The translations under genes and the position numbers were made by a program. The notes beneath the pieces were generated by a model that was not told where the DNA came from, searched no databases, and saw only the letters and a list, made by a program, of their open reading frames with translations. A stretch of 64,000 nt of DNA from Notospermus geniculatus (lineage: Eukaryota > Nemertea > Pilidiophora > Heteronemertea > Lineidae), in NCBI GenBank assembly GCA_002633025.1, contig NMRB01000459.1, positions 270,835 through 334,834 of the forward strand. The letters are read 5' to 3'. Below are positions 1-10,585 of the stretch, piece after piece (position 1 is the first letter of the stretch; each line of letters opens with the position of its first letter).

Positions 1-560
1 GGGCCCACATTTTCAAATCTGTTTTAACACTAAAATACATTTTAAAAAGATGAAACAATGTTTTTAGAAAAAATCATATTCTAGAACTTGTTTTAGTTTT
101 AGAACGCTCCGACGAAAACACATTTTTTCTTTCACATTTCCCAAAGGGTTTTAACGCTAAAACGTATTTTAAATCTCCCATAAAAAGCGTTTTAGCTAGA
201 GCAAGGTAGGGGCATGTCTAACTTCCTGTTGGCTTCTTTTAGTCACATCGACAGCCTGAGGTGTTATATCTGCCATTGTTTCTGTGGGTCAGTGTGTCCC
301 CCTTGTTGTTTGGGAAACGCTCGCAGACAGATCGACATGTTTCTCTGTGTGTCCCCTATTGTCAAGTCAGGAGTGAAACACTCGTACATGGGGAACATTC
401 GCAGAGGTTACACCAGGCCCATGTTTGCAAACAGTTTTAACACTAAACTGCATTTTATTCTAGCACGTGCAGGCCTTGGCACTGCCACAAAACACATTTT
501 AACGCTTAAAACGCTGGCTGAAACAATGTTTCACTAAGAACAACGTTTTACCTTAACGCA
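1..560. repeat. AT-rich dispersed repeat region with a shared GTGTCCCC block
   Basis: The stretch is built from loose repeats of a TTTTAAC(A/G)CTAAAA motif (near 25, 150, 430 and 500). Within it, about 286-418 resembles 34326-34480 in the same orientation: both carry GTGTGTCCCC, CAGATAGATC-like and GGGGAACA(T/C)TCGCAGA blocks and end near GTTACACC. That makes it a dispersed repeat family. I see no credible coding frame. Confidence 0.5.
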
Positions 561-1560
561 CTTTTTAAAATATGAATTTAAAATGCTTCTTATGATAGAA
601 CAGATTTTTGTCAAAACAGGTTTCGGATAAAACAGCTTTGAAATAGTCTGAAAGCAAGAGACGCCAGGATTGCACAATGTGGCCACCGATTCTCAAGCAT
701 TCAGCACCAGGATCTTGGAACTTCACTGTAACCAAAGTAAGCACATTACAATACACTCACTTGTAAGAATCAAATACATTATGATTACTCAGTCACGTAG
801 GCCTAGTTTTCGGTACCGGTACAAATTCTTGAGCAGTTAAAGCAGTGATACCAGTGTTCTAGCCAGACCAGTTTCACCGGGCGGTACCGCCCTGTTAGCG
901 AAAAGATCAGTGAAAAACCGCCCGGTTAACGAAAAGAGCAGTGAGAAATTACCCCGTTTAAAATTCCCCGCCCCTTCTAATTTGCTGACCGCCCTCTTTA
1001 AAATCTCCAGCGCCACGCTTAAATTCACGCTGTTAACAAAACAAACAAGCTATCAGGCTGTTTAGTTAGAAATACTCGGCGTACTTGTAGCATCAGCATA
1101 AATCTCAACAAAACGGCACGCATAATCGTCCCGCCAAAAACCATGCTGCCACGACATCAGCGCCCCTCAACGGTGTTTCCATGGACACGATTGATTGATA
1201 TGAGTCACTTACTGGTTCTGGCCAATGATGAAGCACTGCCTGTCAAGCTGAGTGTCTCCATTCATTGCTGCGGCGGGAAGGTTCTACAACGTTGGTGTCT
1301 GAGGTATATTTTCTCACTGCCCTTTGCATCGTCGTCTGATTTTCTTCGCGATCATACCGGGAATCATGATATTAATGCTGTGATTTTATCGTATGTCGAC
1401 GGAATGAGACCTCGATTCTTCTCGCGGTGACAACGAAGAATTCGCCATCTGCGCGTTTGATGATGAAAGGCCGGTGGCGGCGGTGATCCCATCGGATTTG
1501 ATCGACGTAAAATGCCTAGTCAAAATGGCAATGGTACGTTCAAATATTTGGTCAGAATAA
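561..1560. other. No gene recognised
   Basis: Short open frames here have no recognisable domain or splice context. A run of CCGCCC / GTTAACGAAAAG-like motifs at about 870-960 is repeated loosely, but nothing supports a gene. Confidence 0.4.
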
Positions 1561-1574
1561 GCCCGAAATTGCAC

Positions 1575-1640
1575 CTTAGGGCATAAAAGATTTCAGATTT
1601 TCTGGGGGAGGGCCCCCAGACCGCGCGCTAGGGTGCGCCT
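1575..1640 (+). repeat. Dispersed repeat copy (TTTCTGGG..AGGGCCCC)
   Basis: The block GATTTCAGATTTTCTGGG followed by GGAGGGCCCCCAG resembles 53445-53485 (GATTTCATATTTTTCTGGG, GCGAGGGCCCCAG). Both probably come from one interspersed repeat. Family not identified. Confidence 0.4.
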
Positions 1641-1977
1641 ATGGCGCACCGCCCGCCTCTGGTGGGTATGTCTCAGACCTTTGGCCAGAATCGCCCTGTC
1701 CACTTGAAATCCTGGCTAGAACTCTGGATACATTGTAGTCCAGCCACGTCCTGTCTGCCAATTCTCAAGCATTCAGCATGAGGATCTTGGAACTTCACTC
1801 CTGCAAGACACACATTTTGTTGAAAGCATCAATACTGCAGATGAGTTCTCTTCCTCTGGTACTGGCTCTGAGAACAGGTAACAGATTTGAAGTTCAGATG
1901 CAAGTCTGGTCGGAGATAAAATGTAGCTTCATCATCTTCTTATCAACTGCAACCGTTACATCATGTCCATAGGGAAA

Positions 1978-2532
1978 TGTGTCTTTCTCCACCACCACAA
2001 AAATATCGCTTGGTATCATTTTTGTTCCAAGGCACAAGTACACTCCGGCCTCTTTCAGATACTGGTAGGCCTAAACATCTTCCGGTACCGGAATGTTTCT
2101 TCCATGCTGCAATGTTAAGGACGTGAACGAGATTGAGTCAAGAGAAATAGGCCCGGACACTTCCATCGCCTTCCTTTTCTCCATAAACAATACTGGTAAA
2201 TGACCCACAGACAGTGTGCTACATCTGGTAGTGAAATAACAAAGCAGTGGCCAGTTGTGTCTTTCTCCACCACCACAAAAATATCGCTTGGTATCATTTT
2301 CGTTCCAAGGCACAAGTACACTCCGGCCTCTTTCAGATACTGGTAGGCTTAAACATCTTCCGGTACCGGTATGTTTCTTCCATGCTGCAATGTAAGGACG
2401 TGAACGAGATTGAGTCAAGAGAAATAGGCCCGGACACTTTCATCGCCTTCCTTTTCTCCATAAACAATACCGGTAAATGACCCACAGACAGTGTGCTACA
2501 TCTGGTAGTGAAATAACAAAGCAGTGGCCAGT
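1978..2532. repeat. Two-copy tandem duplication, 278-bp unit
   Basis: Copy 1 (1978-2255) and copy 2 (2256-2532) are nearly identical; the phase is set by TGTGTCTTTCTCC at 1978 and 2256. On the minus strand part of the unit reads like an exon (LCLGTKMIPSDIFVVVEKDT, about 2030-1980 and 2325-2258). Beyond the copy-1 end the same frame continues for about 25 codons to a stop near 1890. A duplicated exon-bearing segment of an unknown gene is possible, but unproven. Confidence 0.6.
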
Positions 2533-2949
2533 CTAGTGTAGCAATAGTTGCTGAGGAATCTTTTTGGGCCAATGCACGTTACCAAGACGGTTGATACATT
2601 CATGGCTAGAACCCTTTAAAATTAGATCTCATGGTGTAGGTGACCCAAACAAATGACTTGTCTCTTACCTAATGAGGCCTCATACTAGTATTCACCATCC
2701 TCGCTGCTGTCATTGGACTTGGGACTGGCTTGTGCTGAACAGATCATACAGGGCCTTTATCTCAGCCAGCTTAGATTCTTGGCAAGATGTGGGTCTCCCA
2801 TGTTTTTCATTCTTGATTGATCTGAAATAGTACGGTACAAAGAGTAGGTGAACTTAAAAGCAGATGACATGTTGCCAAGCCAGTAGTCACTGCAACTGTA
2901 AAAGGTATCGATGTTACAAAGTGTTCAAGCTGCTGATGCTCACACCAAT

Positions 2950-3420
2950 TACCATTACCGGTACCGGTACCGGTAATATTATTTTCTTAATAGCATACGG
3001 TAACCATCCAATTAATGCTATGCTACCCATGCGCAACACAAATCGTGCATAGGACTAGGCCTAGGCCTATGGCCTACATTTCCTAGGCCTACTCACTCTC
3101 ATTATTAAGGCTGGCCTAGGCCTAGGCCTACATAGCCTATAGGCCTATCATGTATGTAGGCCTAGGCCTACCCGGCTACAGGCCTACCGGTACATGATGT
3201 AGGCCTTGCCTAGGCCCTAGGCCTACATAATCATCATGATCATGTGGTACCGTACCGGTAGGCCTAGGCCTATGGTAGGCCTAATACATACGCTTTTAGG
3301 GCCTACCCTATGCCTACGGTAGGTAGGCCTAGGCCTACATGTCATGCATGCGTGCAGCGCCGTGCATGCGTGCGTGCATGACGTCAGTTGCCAGAGAAGG
3401 TAGGCTAGGCCTATTTTGAA
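2950..3420. repeat. Degenerate palindromic simple repeat (TAGGCCTA / ACCGGT)
   Basis: About 470 bp rich in self-complementary hexamers: CCTAGG, AGGCCT and ACCGGT in changing order, with a GCATGCGTGC patch near 3345-3380. The same AGGCCTA words occur singly throughout the window. No coding content. Confidence 0.75.
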
Positions 3421-3822
3421 CACGATGATGTGCTTACGATGATGTGCTGTTTATGACATTTGTAGGCCAAACTGCAACGAACCAGAGGCTTCTTCGCACT
3501 CTCTCACAATTATACAACAAGACTGTATTCATAAATTGTTTGATTTTACCATTTATTTCGCGTGAAATACGGAGAATTGTCTTCCCTGCCTTCCGTGCGA
3601 GGAGGACGCGCAACAGGCAGGTGACGCTAACATGGCTGCGCACGCATCCTACTGGTGGGAAGTTCAACTTCTTCAACGTGTTATTCTGACTCAATGAAAG
3701 TGTTAAAACCCAACATTATCACCGTGTTGAACTCAACTCTTATTCAAGATAGATTACAACACCTTAATGTGTTGGAATCGTATTTCCAACATTTAAAGAG
3801 TTGAAAATTCGTCAACATTTTT

Positions 3823-5131
3823 ATGGTTCCCGATCAATCAGATCGGGAACCATATTGTTTTTGGTCATGGTGTCTGTGTATGTGTGTGTCTGTGTGCGTG
3901 TGCGTGTGTGTCTGTGTGTCCGGTCTGTCACACCTTCATATCTCATCTCCTTGAACAGCTAGAGCCTTGGAAACAAATCCTACCCCTAGGTTTGTCAACC
4001 TGGGCAACCCAATGAGCCAATAATTTTCAATCTCAGATGTCTCCACCATGATGTAATCAACATTTCCGACTTGATATTTTGTCTGTCACGCTTTTATCTG
4101 ATGGCATAACTCGGCTCCTTCAACACCTACAGTCAATGGAAATAAGTTCTACCCTTAGATTTTCATACCTTAGGAATTGAATGGGCTGATTACTTTTGAT
4201 GTGAAATGTTGGGGTCATGGTGATATCGATATCACGAATTTGATATTTTCAGATAACTTGCCATACTGTCAACTGAGCAACATGAAACAAGTCTAAGTTC
4301 ATGCCTACTTATCCAAGGACTGGCCTATGTTGAAATTCTCAGCCTCAAGTGTCCGGGTGTTCGAAATATCATGAGATTTTGATATATCAAACTTGATAAT
4401 TTGAAATATCTCTGCCTGTGGTAAAAGTAGAGGCATGATATCACCCATACTTAGGTTATTGAAGATGCCCATTTCGATTATGCAATGACCTTGATGATCA
4501 GAGGTCAAGGTCAGAGGTCAAGGTCGGACTTGAAAATTTGAAATATCTCTGCCTGTGGTAGTGATAGAGACATGATATCACCCACAGTTTAGGTTATTTC
4601 GATTATGCAATGACCTTGATTGTCAGAGGTCAAGGTCAAGGTCAAACATGAAAAATTGTAATTTCTCTGCCTGTGGTCGAGATAGAGACATGATATCCCC
4701 CATACTTAGGTTATTGAGGATGCCCATTTCGATTATGTAATGACAATGATGATCAGAGGTCAAGGTCAAGGTCAAGGTCAAACTTGATAATTCGAAATTT
4801 CTCGGCCTTCGGTAAAGGTAGAGGCATGATATCACCCATACGTAGGTTATTGAGGATGCCCATTTCGATTATGCAATGACCTTGATGATCAGAGGTCAAG
4901 GTCAAGGTCATACTTTGATAATTTGATATACATGTATCTCTGCCTATGGCAGAGGTGGAAGCATGATATCACCCACTATTAGGTTACTAAGGATGCCCAT
5001 TTTGATTATGCAATGACCTTGATGATCAGAGGTCAAGGTCAAGGTCAAACCTGATGATTTGATTTGAGCACATCAAAATGGCTACGAGCAGGCTGCCTGT
5101 CATTCCTGTAAGGTCCTCTTAAACAAGCGGG
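3823..5131 (+). mobile_element. Non-autonomous element with GGTTCCCGATC hairpin end
   Basis: The left end is a hairpin, ATGGTTCCCGATC..GATCGGGAACCAT (about 3823-3855), followed by a GTGTCTGTGTG simple repeat. The right end carries GCGGGAACCATCAG at about 5118-5131. Left flank ..CAACATTT and right flank ACATTTACA.. suggest a short target duplication. The flanks resemble another AACA(T/C)..TGTTG-rich repeat, so this may be nested in it. A truncated relative of the same end lies at 55568-55625. The class is unknown; a Helitron/HINE-like origin is only a guess from the end hairpin plus microsatellite layout. Confidence 0.5.
4370..5060 (+). repeat. Tandem array of about 130-bp units with AGGTCA clusters
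   Basis: At least five units repeat with starts of the AGAGGTCAAGGTCA cluster at about 4500, 4625, 4755, 4891 and 5028, a period of 125-137 bp. Shared words are ATCTCTGCCTGTGG, GGCATGATATCACCCA, TTAGGTTATTGA and ATGCCCATTTCGATTATG. Each unit ends in two to four direct AGGTCA half-sites, the extended TCAAGGTCA form being the known NR5A/ERR-type monomer site. Binding is inference. Confidence 0.8.
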
Positions 5132-5210
5132 AACCATCAGACATTTACAATGTCATCTTGTCTAAATGTTGAAATCCAACACTTGAGTTTTTAGAGTGTA
5201 GCATTATACC

Positions 5211-6130
5211 CATGGCGAGCACATACGCCCAGGATGCATGGATGTGGTCACTGAGAGGATGGCATCAGGGGTGGAAAAAATGGCACCACAGGCAGTAAGG
5301 GTGGCGAAAAAATTGTGGCGGTCCGATATTCCACCGGGACCCCGTTTGTCCCAAAGGGGATACCCCGTGGGACGCATTTGTATAGTCGTGAATGTGGCGA
5401 GGAAATAAAGGATTTATAATAACTGTAAGTCTCCTAAGTTCGTCCGGACCCCCCATATTTGTAGAGGTCAAACCCTCCCTCTACAAAATCATGTCGAAGT
5501 CTGAATATTATGGGTTTTAGTAGTTTTTCAGCGGGAAACCTTCGAAATCAAGGTATGAATCGCTGAAATGGCTGGTGATTAACCCCCTCCCCGCCCCCGC
5601 CCCCCCCCCAGACGGGTAGAGGTGGTGTCGATTCTAGAACATTTGCCCCCTGGACATTCCTCCCCTTCCGATATTTGCCTCTGGAATTTTGCCCGGCGGA
5701 CATTTACCCTCGTAGGACATATTGGCCTCCATGACATGTACCCCTCCCCCCGACATGTACCCCGGACGTGAGGGCCGAAGTCCAACGGGGGGTATTAAAT
5801 GTCCAGGAACAGATGTCCAGGGGCAGATCTCTTAGGGGCAGAAGTCCTACGGGGGTAAATGCTGGAGGGGCAATGTTCGGGGNCTCAGTACTGCCGTAGA
5901 AATCCCGGTAGGTATGGCTAAGCGGTTTTTCAGCAGAAAATCTTCGAAGGGAACACGCGAGGTCCTAGGGCAGATAAATGTTGGGGGGGGGGGCAGAAAT
6001 CATGGGCAATTGTCCGAAAGGAAAGTATCCTGACTGCCCATGCGATGTAATGATGTGGCGATGAGACGATGGCCGAAGACAGCTGGTGTAGGGTGTTTCG
6101 CGGCTCACACGGAATTGGTGTCACGGTTTA
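5211..6130. other. No gene; G/C-run low-complexity stretch
   Basis: About 5580-6000 is a loose minisatellite of GGACATTTGCCCC / GGGGCAGATG words on alternating strands with C and G runs, and one undetermined base at 5883. I see no gene. Confidence 0.5.
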
Positions 6131-6133
6131 GAA

Positions 6134-6320
6134 TGCAATAAAAAAAAGATGCTGGCGAATGCGCCGCTCGATTAGTGCCAAGCCCGCATCACTTTCTGGC
6201 CGAAAAGTAGGTTAAAAATACTCCCCAAATAATAAGTAAACATTCCGAAATGTACACATGTACACATTGCTACACTATACACTTGTATACCATGCGATCA
6301 CTCCAGTTGGCACGGACGTA
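6134..6320 (+). repeat. Dispersed repeat, second copy at 52364-52650
   Basis: Shared blocks with 52364-52650 include AATAAAAAAAAGATG, AATGCGCCGCTCGA, CACATCACTTTCTGGCC-like, AAGTAGGTT, AATAAGTAAACATTCC and ATGCGATC..CTCCAGTTGG. The second copy has an extra 100 bp or so in the middle. Function unknown. Confidence 0.65.
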
Positions 6321-7116
6321 CGCAGTTGGTCTCGTCGCCGCTAGGGGCCTACACTATCAAGTAGCTGTGTGGAACTCTCCTGTGTTCAGATTGTGGCACA
6401 AAAAGGCATTTTTTACCCAAAACGGGGTAAAATTTCAAAAAAGAATCAGTCGAGGGGAATTTACAATATGATCCACACCTACAAAGTCATTGGTTTCCAA
6501 CATTCAACGCGTTTCTGAGACCATAGCTTGAAACAAAATCCACCTCCTTTTTCGCGGCCACAACGCGCATTATAGTATAGATTAGTTTCAGTAATACTCA
6601 CCAGATGTCGCCACAATCGGAAATCGGAAAGCGCCGATCCATCAAACGCCCGGCTGTCAATCAACAAAAATGGCCAACACAAAATTTCCCGCGTCACGCA
6701 TGCGCTTTGAGTAGCTTATGAATATTTAATTATCCGTCGCTTAGAGCAATACGAATACTACTCGGAAAACCCCGGAAGAAGTCGGAATAGGTGCACCTCA
6801 ACACTGTAAACGTCTGCCGAAGGTCTGTCCGACATAACATACGTTTCCGACATTTGAGCGATTTACCCTACATCTTTTCATGGAGGCAGCCATTGCCCTT
6901 GTTCTGATTGGCTGATATTTGCCATTTGACCACTTGTACTGGTAGCGCCACTGCTTAGCAGTGGCCAGGTGAGTTCCCTCACTTCTCAGTAATGGACAAT
7001 TTTCAGCCTATTTTGATTGATTTTTGTTGCTACATGCATGCATCAGCAAGCAAGCTCTCATCCGCTCATCTGCTTATCTAGGCCTAGGGCCTATACAGTA
7101 CCCGGTACACCCGATA

Positions 7117-7227
7117 GCAGGCCTTGCCGTTTGACGGGCGCGATTTTGCATGCACCTCGCAAACAATAGAATTTCTATTGTTTGCGAGGTGCATGCAAAA
7201 TCGCGCCCGTCAAACGGCAAGGCCTGC
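7117..7227. repeat. Perfect 55-bp-arm palindrome, 1-nt spacer
   Basis: Positions 7117-7171 and 7173-7227 are exact reverse complements around T7172. The arms start GCAGGCCTTGCCGTTTGACG and end at CAATAGAA. No mismatch was found by eye. It could be a very young hairpin element, a small-RNA hairpin locus, or a cloning/assembly artefact. Confidence 0.9.
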
Positions 7228-7278
7228 GATAGGCCTAGGCCTATGATAGGCCTAAGCCTAGGGTACTTAAAGGGCACT

Positions 7279-7635
7279 TAAACGGAGACTCCACTCATTG
7301 TGTGAAATTGTGAATTTTTGAAAATATCGTTAGTCCATTCAAATTCATTGGTATCTGCAACATGTCAGATTTTTTTAAAATCAGCAAATTCATCATTTTA
7401 AGTAGGCCTACAATAATTGAATCCCAATGGGACCACTGCACAGCACATGTGATGTCATGTGCTCAATGCATATTTATGAAGGAACAACCAATAGGCCTAG
7501 GCAGTCAAAGTATTAGCTTATTCACTGCAAAGGTCGTCAGCCTATTGAACACTAGTGACATCACAATATTCTTGGCATTATTCTCTATGGATTGATAAAA
7601 ATTCAAAACTTTACAATGAGCGGAGTCTCCCTTTA
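7279..7635. mobile_element. MITE, GGAGACTCC ends
   Basis: Left end TAAACGGAGACTCCACTCAT and right end ATGAGCGGAGTCTCCCTTTA are imperfect inverted repeats; homology runs about 40 bp inward (TGAATTTTT / AAAAATTCA). Length is about 357 bp with no coding. The right end directly touches the splice donor of the exon at 7641-7812. Confidence 0.75.
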
Positions 7636-7640
7636 CTTAC

Positions 7641-7812
7641 TATTTATTGCACAAATCACTGCATCATGCAGACCCTGAAATCCAGGGCAGCGGGCTTTGA
7701 CCAATTCATCATCCTGGTATTCAGGCTTTGAAGGCTCTTTAATGCAGTTTAATGGGACAATGCACTTTCTTCCATTCTCCTCTTCAGCTGTCCATTGTAA
7801 TAAAGCATACAT
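7641..7812 (-). CDS. First exon of an uncharacterised protein (WxxE..VPLxCI type N-terminus)
   Basis: On the minus strand ATG at 7812 opens MYALLQWTAEEENGRKCIVP, then a hydrophilic stretch ending GFQGLHDAVICAIN, followed by a consensus donor GTAAGT at 7640-7635. The layout (aromatic-rich strand, VPLNCI, then KARCPGFQGLHDAVI) resembles the short N-terminal segment seen before BEN-domain proteins in aquatic animals. That assignment rests on pattern memory, not a search. Later exons are not recognised in the window. A MITE occupies the intron from about position +6. Confidence 0.5.
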
Positions 7813-8352
7813 GTTTGAAAAATAGGACAAAAACACAAAGAAACTTCAATCAAAAGACATGAAAGACTTGAACAGCATGAAAGACCACAGTCACAATAGA
7901 AAATTTGAATTTCAACATGGGTGGCAAATCAGCCAATGGCAAGGCACCAGTTAAGATCACATGATCAGGTCACATGTCAAGGTCAAGGTCAGCAAGGTAG
8001 GCTAGTTGTTGCAAACAATGCCTGCAAAGGGCCTATGTCATGATGATTATTGTCAAAAAGATAAGCTATTCCCTGAAGACAATGTATGATATTTTTTAGT
8101 TTATTATAGGGCCTACAGAAAGTATTTAATTAAGCTCAATAGGCCTACCTATCAACAATCATCATAACATTTAGGCTAATGCTAGCCTAGTCATGCTAGG
8201 CTAGTGTAGTGCACGTCTTCTAGAACAGCGATTAGTTCTCCAGTTAGATAGCGTTGGGAGGCGAGAAAGTCTGGACGCATCTAGGGACGCTCGAATCATC
8301 AGTCGAGGTGTTCCGGTAATTTTCCGGTGGCGGGTGGATGGAACAGCCGTTA

Positions 8353-8616
8353 TTATGGTTGTATGTGTAGTCCACTGTTACATTTCCACTTTATTGTCAG
8401 TGCCTTGTGGACACCGTCATTATGATAAGTTACAGGGCCAGGATTAGGATGTATGTCCCCACACATTAACAAAGATAAATGAACTGCCATTGTACAAGTC
8501 ACAATTAGAGCTGTAAAATCAATGCTGACGAAGTTAATTCCAATACGAACTGAAGTCGACCTAGCACCAAGCAGAAGGTAACAACAATACATTGTACTTA
8601 TGAATATCTGCACCAT
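8353..8616 (-). pseudogene. LINE (CR1/L2-like) ORF fragment with 2A-like motif
   Basis: The frame contains a hydrophobic stretch (residues about 36-51) followed by CGDIHPNPGP; the core DIHPNPGP is at residues 54-61, plus-strand 8434-8457. DxExNPGP-type motifs cause ribosome skipping, and similar motifs after a hydrophobic leader are known at the N-termini of some invertebrate non-LTR retrotransposon ORFs. Glu is replaced by His at position 3, which may weaken activity. After the motif about 26 residues follow to a stop, so this is a short 5' remnant. No reverse transcriptase follows on this strand. Confidence 0.55.
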
Positions 8617-8659
8617 AGGCCTAAACTAAATTCATAGAGAAAGCCCAGATTGAGTATTT

Positions 8660-8914
8660 ATCAATTAACAAAGACTGAAATTCATTATCATAAAATAGAT
8701 ACCTATTTCTTAGCCCTACTTCAAGACGACTGCACTTGCACTTGCACGTTCTTTTCTTCTTTCTTTGTCTTTCCACCCACGATTTCGTCACCCTCACCAG
8801 ATTCTCTGCAGCTCTCTTCACCTCCTCCATCCCATCTGAGTCTGACTCTTCCTCTGCGTCACTTGGGCACCGTACAGTTTCTACATCGTCGTCATCGGCC
8901 GACGGGTTCGTCAT
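8660..8914 (-). CDS. Acidic then basic protein fragment, unknown
   Basis: ATG at 8914 opens MTNPSADDDDVETVRCPSDA, followed by an acidic Ser/Asp run, an amphipathic helix (MEEVKRAAENLVRVTKSWVE), a Lys/Arg patch and CKCKC. Codon composition looks coding rather than random. It begins just downstream of the stop of the acidic exon 8921-9167 on the same strand, so both may belong to one transcript. Family not recognised. Confidence 0.35.
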
Positions 8915-8920
8915 TTTGAC

Positions 8921-9834
8921 TTAATCTTCTACCAGCTCCATGACCTCTTCCCCTTCATCTTCTGACGTGTCCGAGCTGACACTAATTACCGTCGCATCTT
9001 CACACCGATTGTCTCTCACCGTCGCCTGACTCGTCTCACTCCTCGCCATCCTCTCTTCTATCTCTCGGGAGATTTCCTCTGGCAACTCCTCGGCATCCAT
9101 TACCCCCGTCTCCGGATTGACACCGTGTTTGAAAAGTGTAGGAAGCCTCATCTGATCAAAGTACAATGGGTGATTTCAAATCTGGTGTTCAGGTGGTGTT
9201 TGGTGTTAGTGTGTTGTGTTAGTGTTAATTTCAACCCCTTCACACCAGTGTTAGTGTAACACCAGTGTTGGAGTACTCCGGTGTGATGCTGACACGGGTG
9301 TCAGTGTGACACTAACACCACGGAACTGGTCCTGGGAAGTCTTGTGGGAAATCCCAGCTTCCACATGCAGTAAGCACACAGATTTGGTGCAAGTCTGCGA
9401 ATTTTGCCAAGACAGCAAATTTGACACAAGGTATGATTAATATTCATCGGCAATTCCTGCAACAGCTTCTTGGAATGGCACGAAAATCATGGCGGAATTT
9501 TGACACCAGATATGAAATCAGTTCGGTGTTAACCTCTAGGGATTAGTGTGACACCCTTTAGAAAAACCAATACAAAATTTGGCCTGGAACACCAAGTTCG
9601 AATTAACACCGGTGTTTGGTGTCTCAGGCAGTGTCGGTGTAACACTAACACTCATTTACACCAAATGTGAAATGGGATCACACCAACACCCAGTGTTGAC
9701 ACCAAACAGTTCATTTCTGGTGTCCCAGACAGTGTTAGTGTCACACTAACACTAAACACCGAATTTTAACACCAGATTTGAAATCACCCAATATGACTGG
9801 ACACACCATACATTGCCACAGTGGGCCAGTTCCA
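8921..9834 (-). pseudogene. Acidic exon split by a MITE, unknown product
   Basis: The exon starts after an acceptor (TTTTATCTTTGCAG at 9849-9835) and reads through 9834-9790. It is interrupted by a 622-bp MITE (9168-9789) and resumes 9167-8921 with YFDQMRLPTLFKHGVNPETG, an acidic Glu-rich tail and a stop. Removing the element plus one AAT duplication joins the parts in the same frame (residues CMVCPVILYFDQMRLPTL over the junction). With the element present the frame is broken. Product unknown; acidic tail suggests a nuclear or transposon-encoded protein. Confidence 0.45.
9168..9789. mobile_element. MITE, GGGTGATTTCAAATCTGG ends, AAT duplication
   Basis: Ends GGGTGATTTCAAATCTGGTG (9168) and its complement CACCAGATTTGAAATCACCC (9789) match over 22 bp. 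Flanks are ..TACAAT and AATATG.., a 3-bp AAT target duplication. The inside is rich in GTGTTAGTGTAACAC-type palindromic words, probably subterminal binding sites. No coding. Confidence 0.85.
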
Positions 9835-9980
9835 CTGCAAAGATAAAAGACTAACCGTAACGAGATTTGCAAAGGCTGATAAGCTTCATAAAAATAAATT
9901 TCGCCAACTTATCCTCAACGAACATCTGAACATCTAACTTCATCCTCTTGCAGAATCATCAACACTAATTATCGCCGTCG

Positions 9981-10247
9981 CTACCATCTAGACATCTTAT
10001 AATTCGTCGAACTTGAAGTTACAATAAACGTAGCCCCATCGTCAAAGTCCCTTAATCGATTTTCGAGTGATTCATCCTCATCACTAGCACTACTCGACAA
10101 CCTTGCTAGGGCCAATTCACACTCTAACAATTCATGTTTCATTCTAGACTTTATGGTTGCCTCTCTTAAGGCTGCCTCAGCTCGTATTCTGGTTTCCTCC
10201 ATTTCCTGGTCGGCCGACAACCTTATTTTCTCAATTTCCAGTTCCAT
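9981..10247 (-). CDS. Coiled-coil protein fragment (possible Gag-like)
   Basis: ATG at 10247 opens MELEIEKIRLSADQEMEETR and continues as a Glu/Arg-rich coiled coil to about residue 50, then an acidic DEDESLENRLRDFDDG segment and stop. The frame continues upstream through an Arg-rich SARSRRRRQ stretch to about 10300. Such charged helices precede the Gag region of BEL/Pao-type retrotransposons, but also occur in host proteins; no further retroelement domain is adjacent. Confidence 0.4.
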   Translation of the reverse strand: MELEIEKIRLSADQEMEETRIRAEAALREATIKSRMKHELLECELALARLSSSASDEDESLENRLRDFDDGATFIVTSSSTNYKMSRW

Positions 10248-10585
10248 TTGTCGTCGCCGCCTACTTCTCGCACTACGACTTGAAGTAGTTCTTTGAGTGA
10301 CATTTTAGATAGGTGGAACTAAACATGAGAAAATTCTTTGGTTACTCTATCTACATTTACACAACGTTTCAACCGGTGTACCCTGGCCGTAGTCCTGTGT
10401 ACAAGTGAATAGCACATGAGGAGAGGAAGCATAAATACCACACTGTTTTTTTAGCATTAGGCAAACATTTAGAACAGATTGATTACATACTGTTTTTTTA
10501 AGCATTAGACAAACTTTTGGATAAAAGTCCAAGGGAAAAACTTGCGGAATCACAGGCTGTACCAGCTAATTGTCCAGTTTGGCAA

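Noticed and set aside
3060-3420. Possible CRISPR-like or origin-type array of short palindromes
   Set aside because: Units are irregular in length and order with no spacers of constant size; it is degenerate simple sequence in a eukaryotic context.
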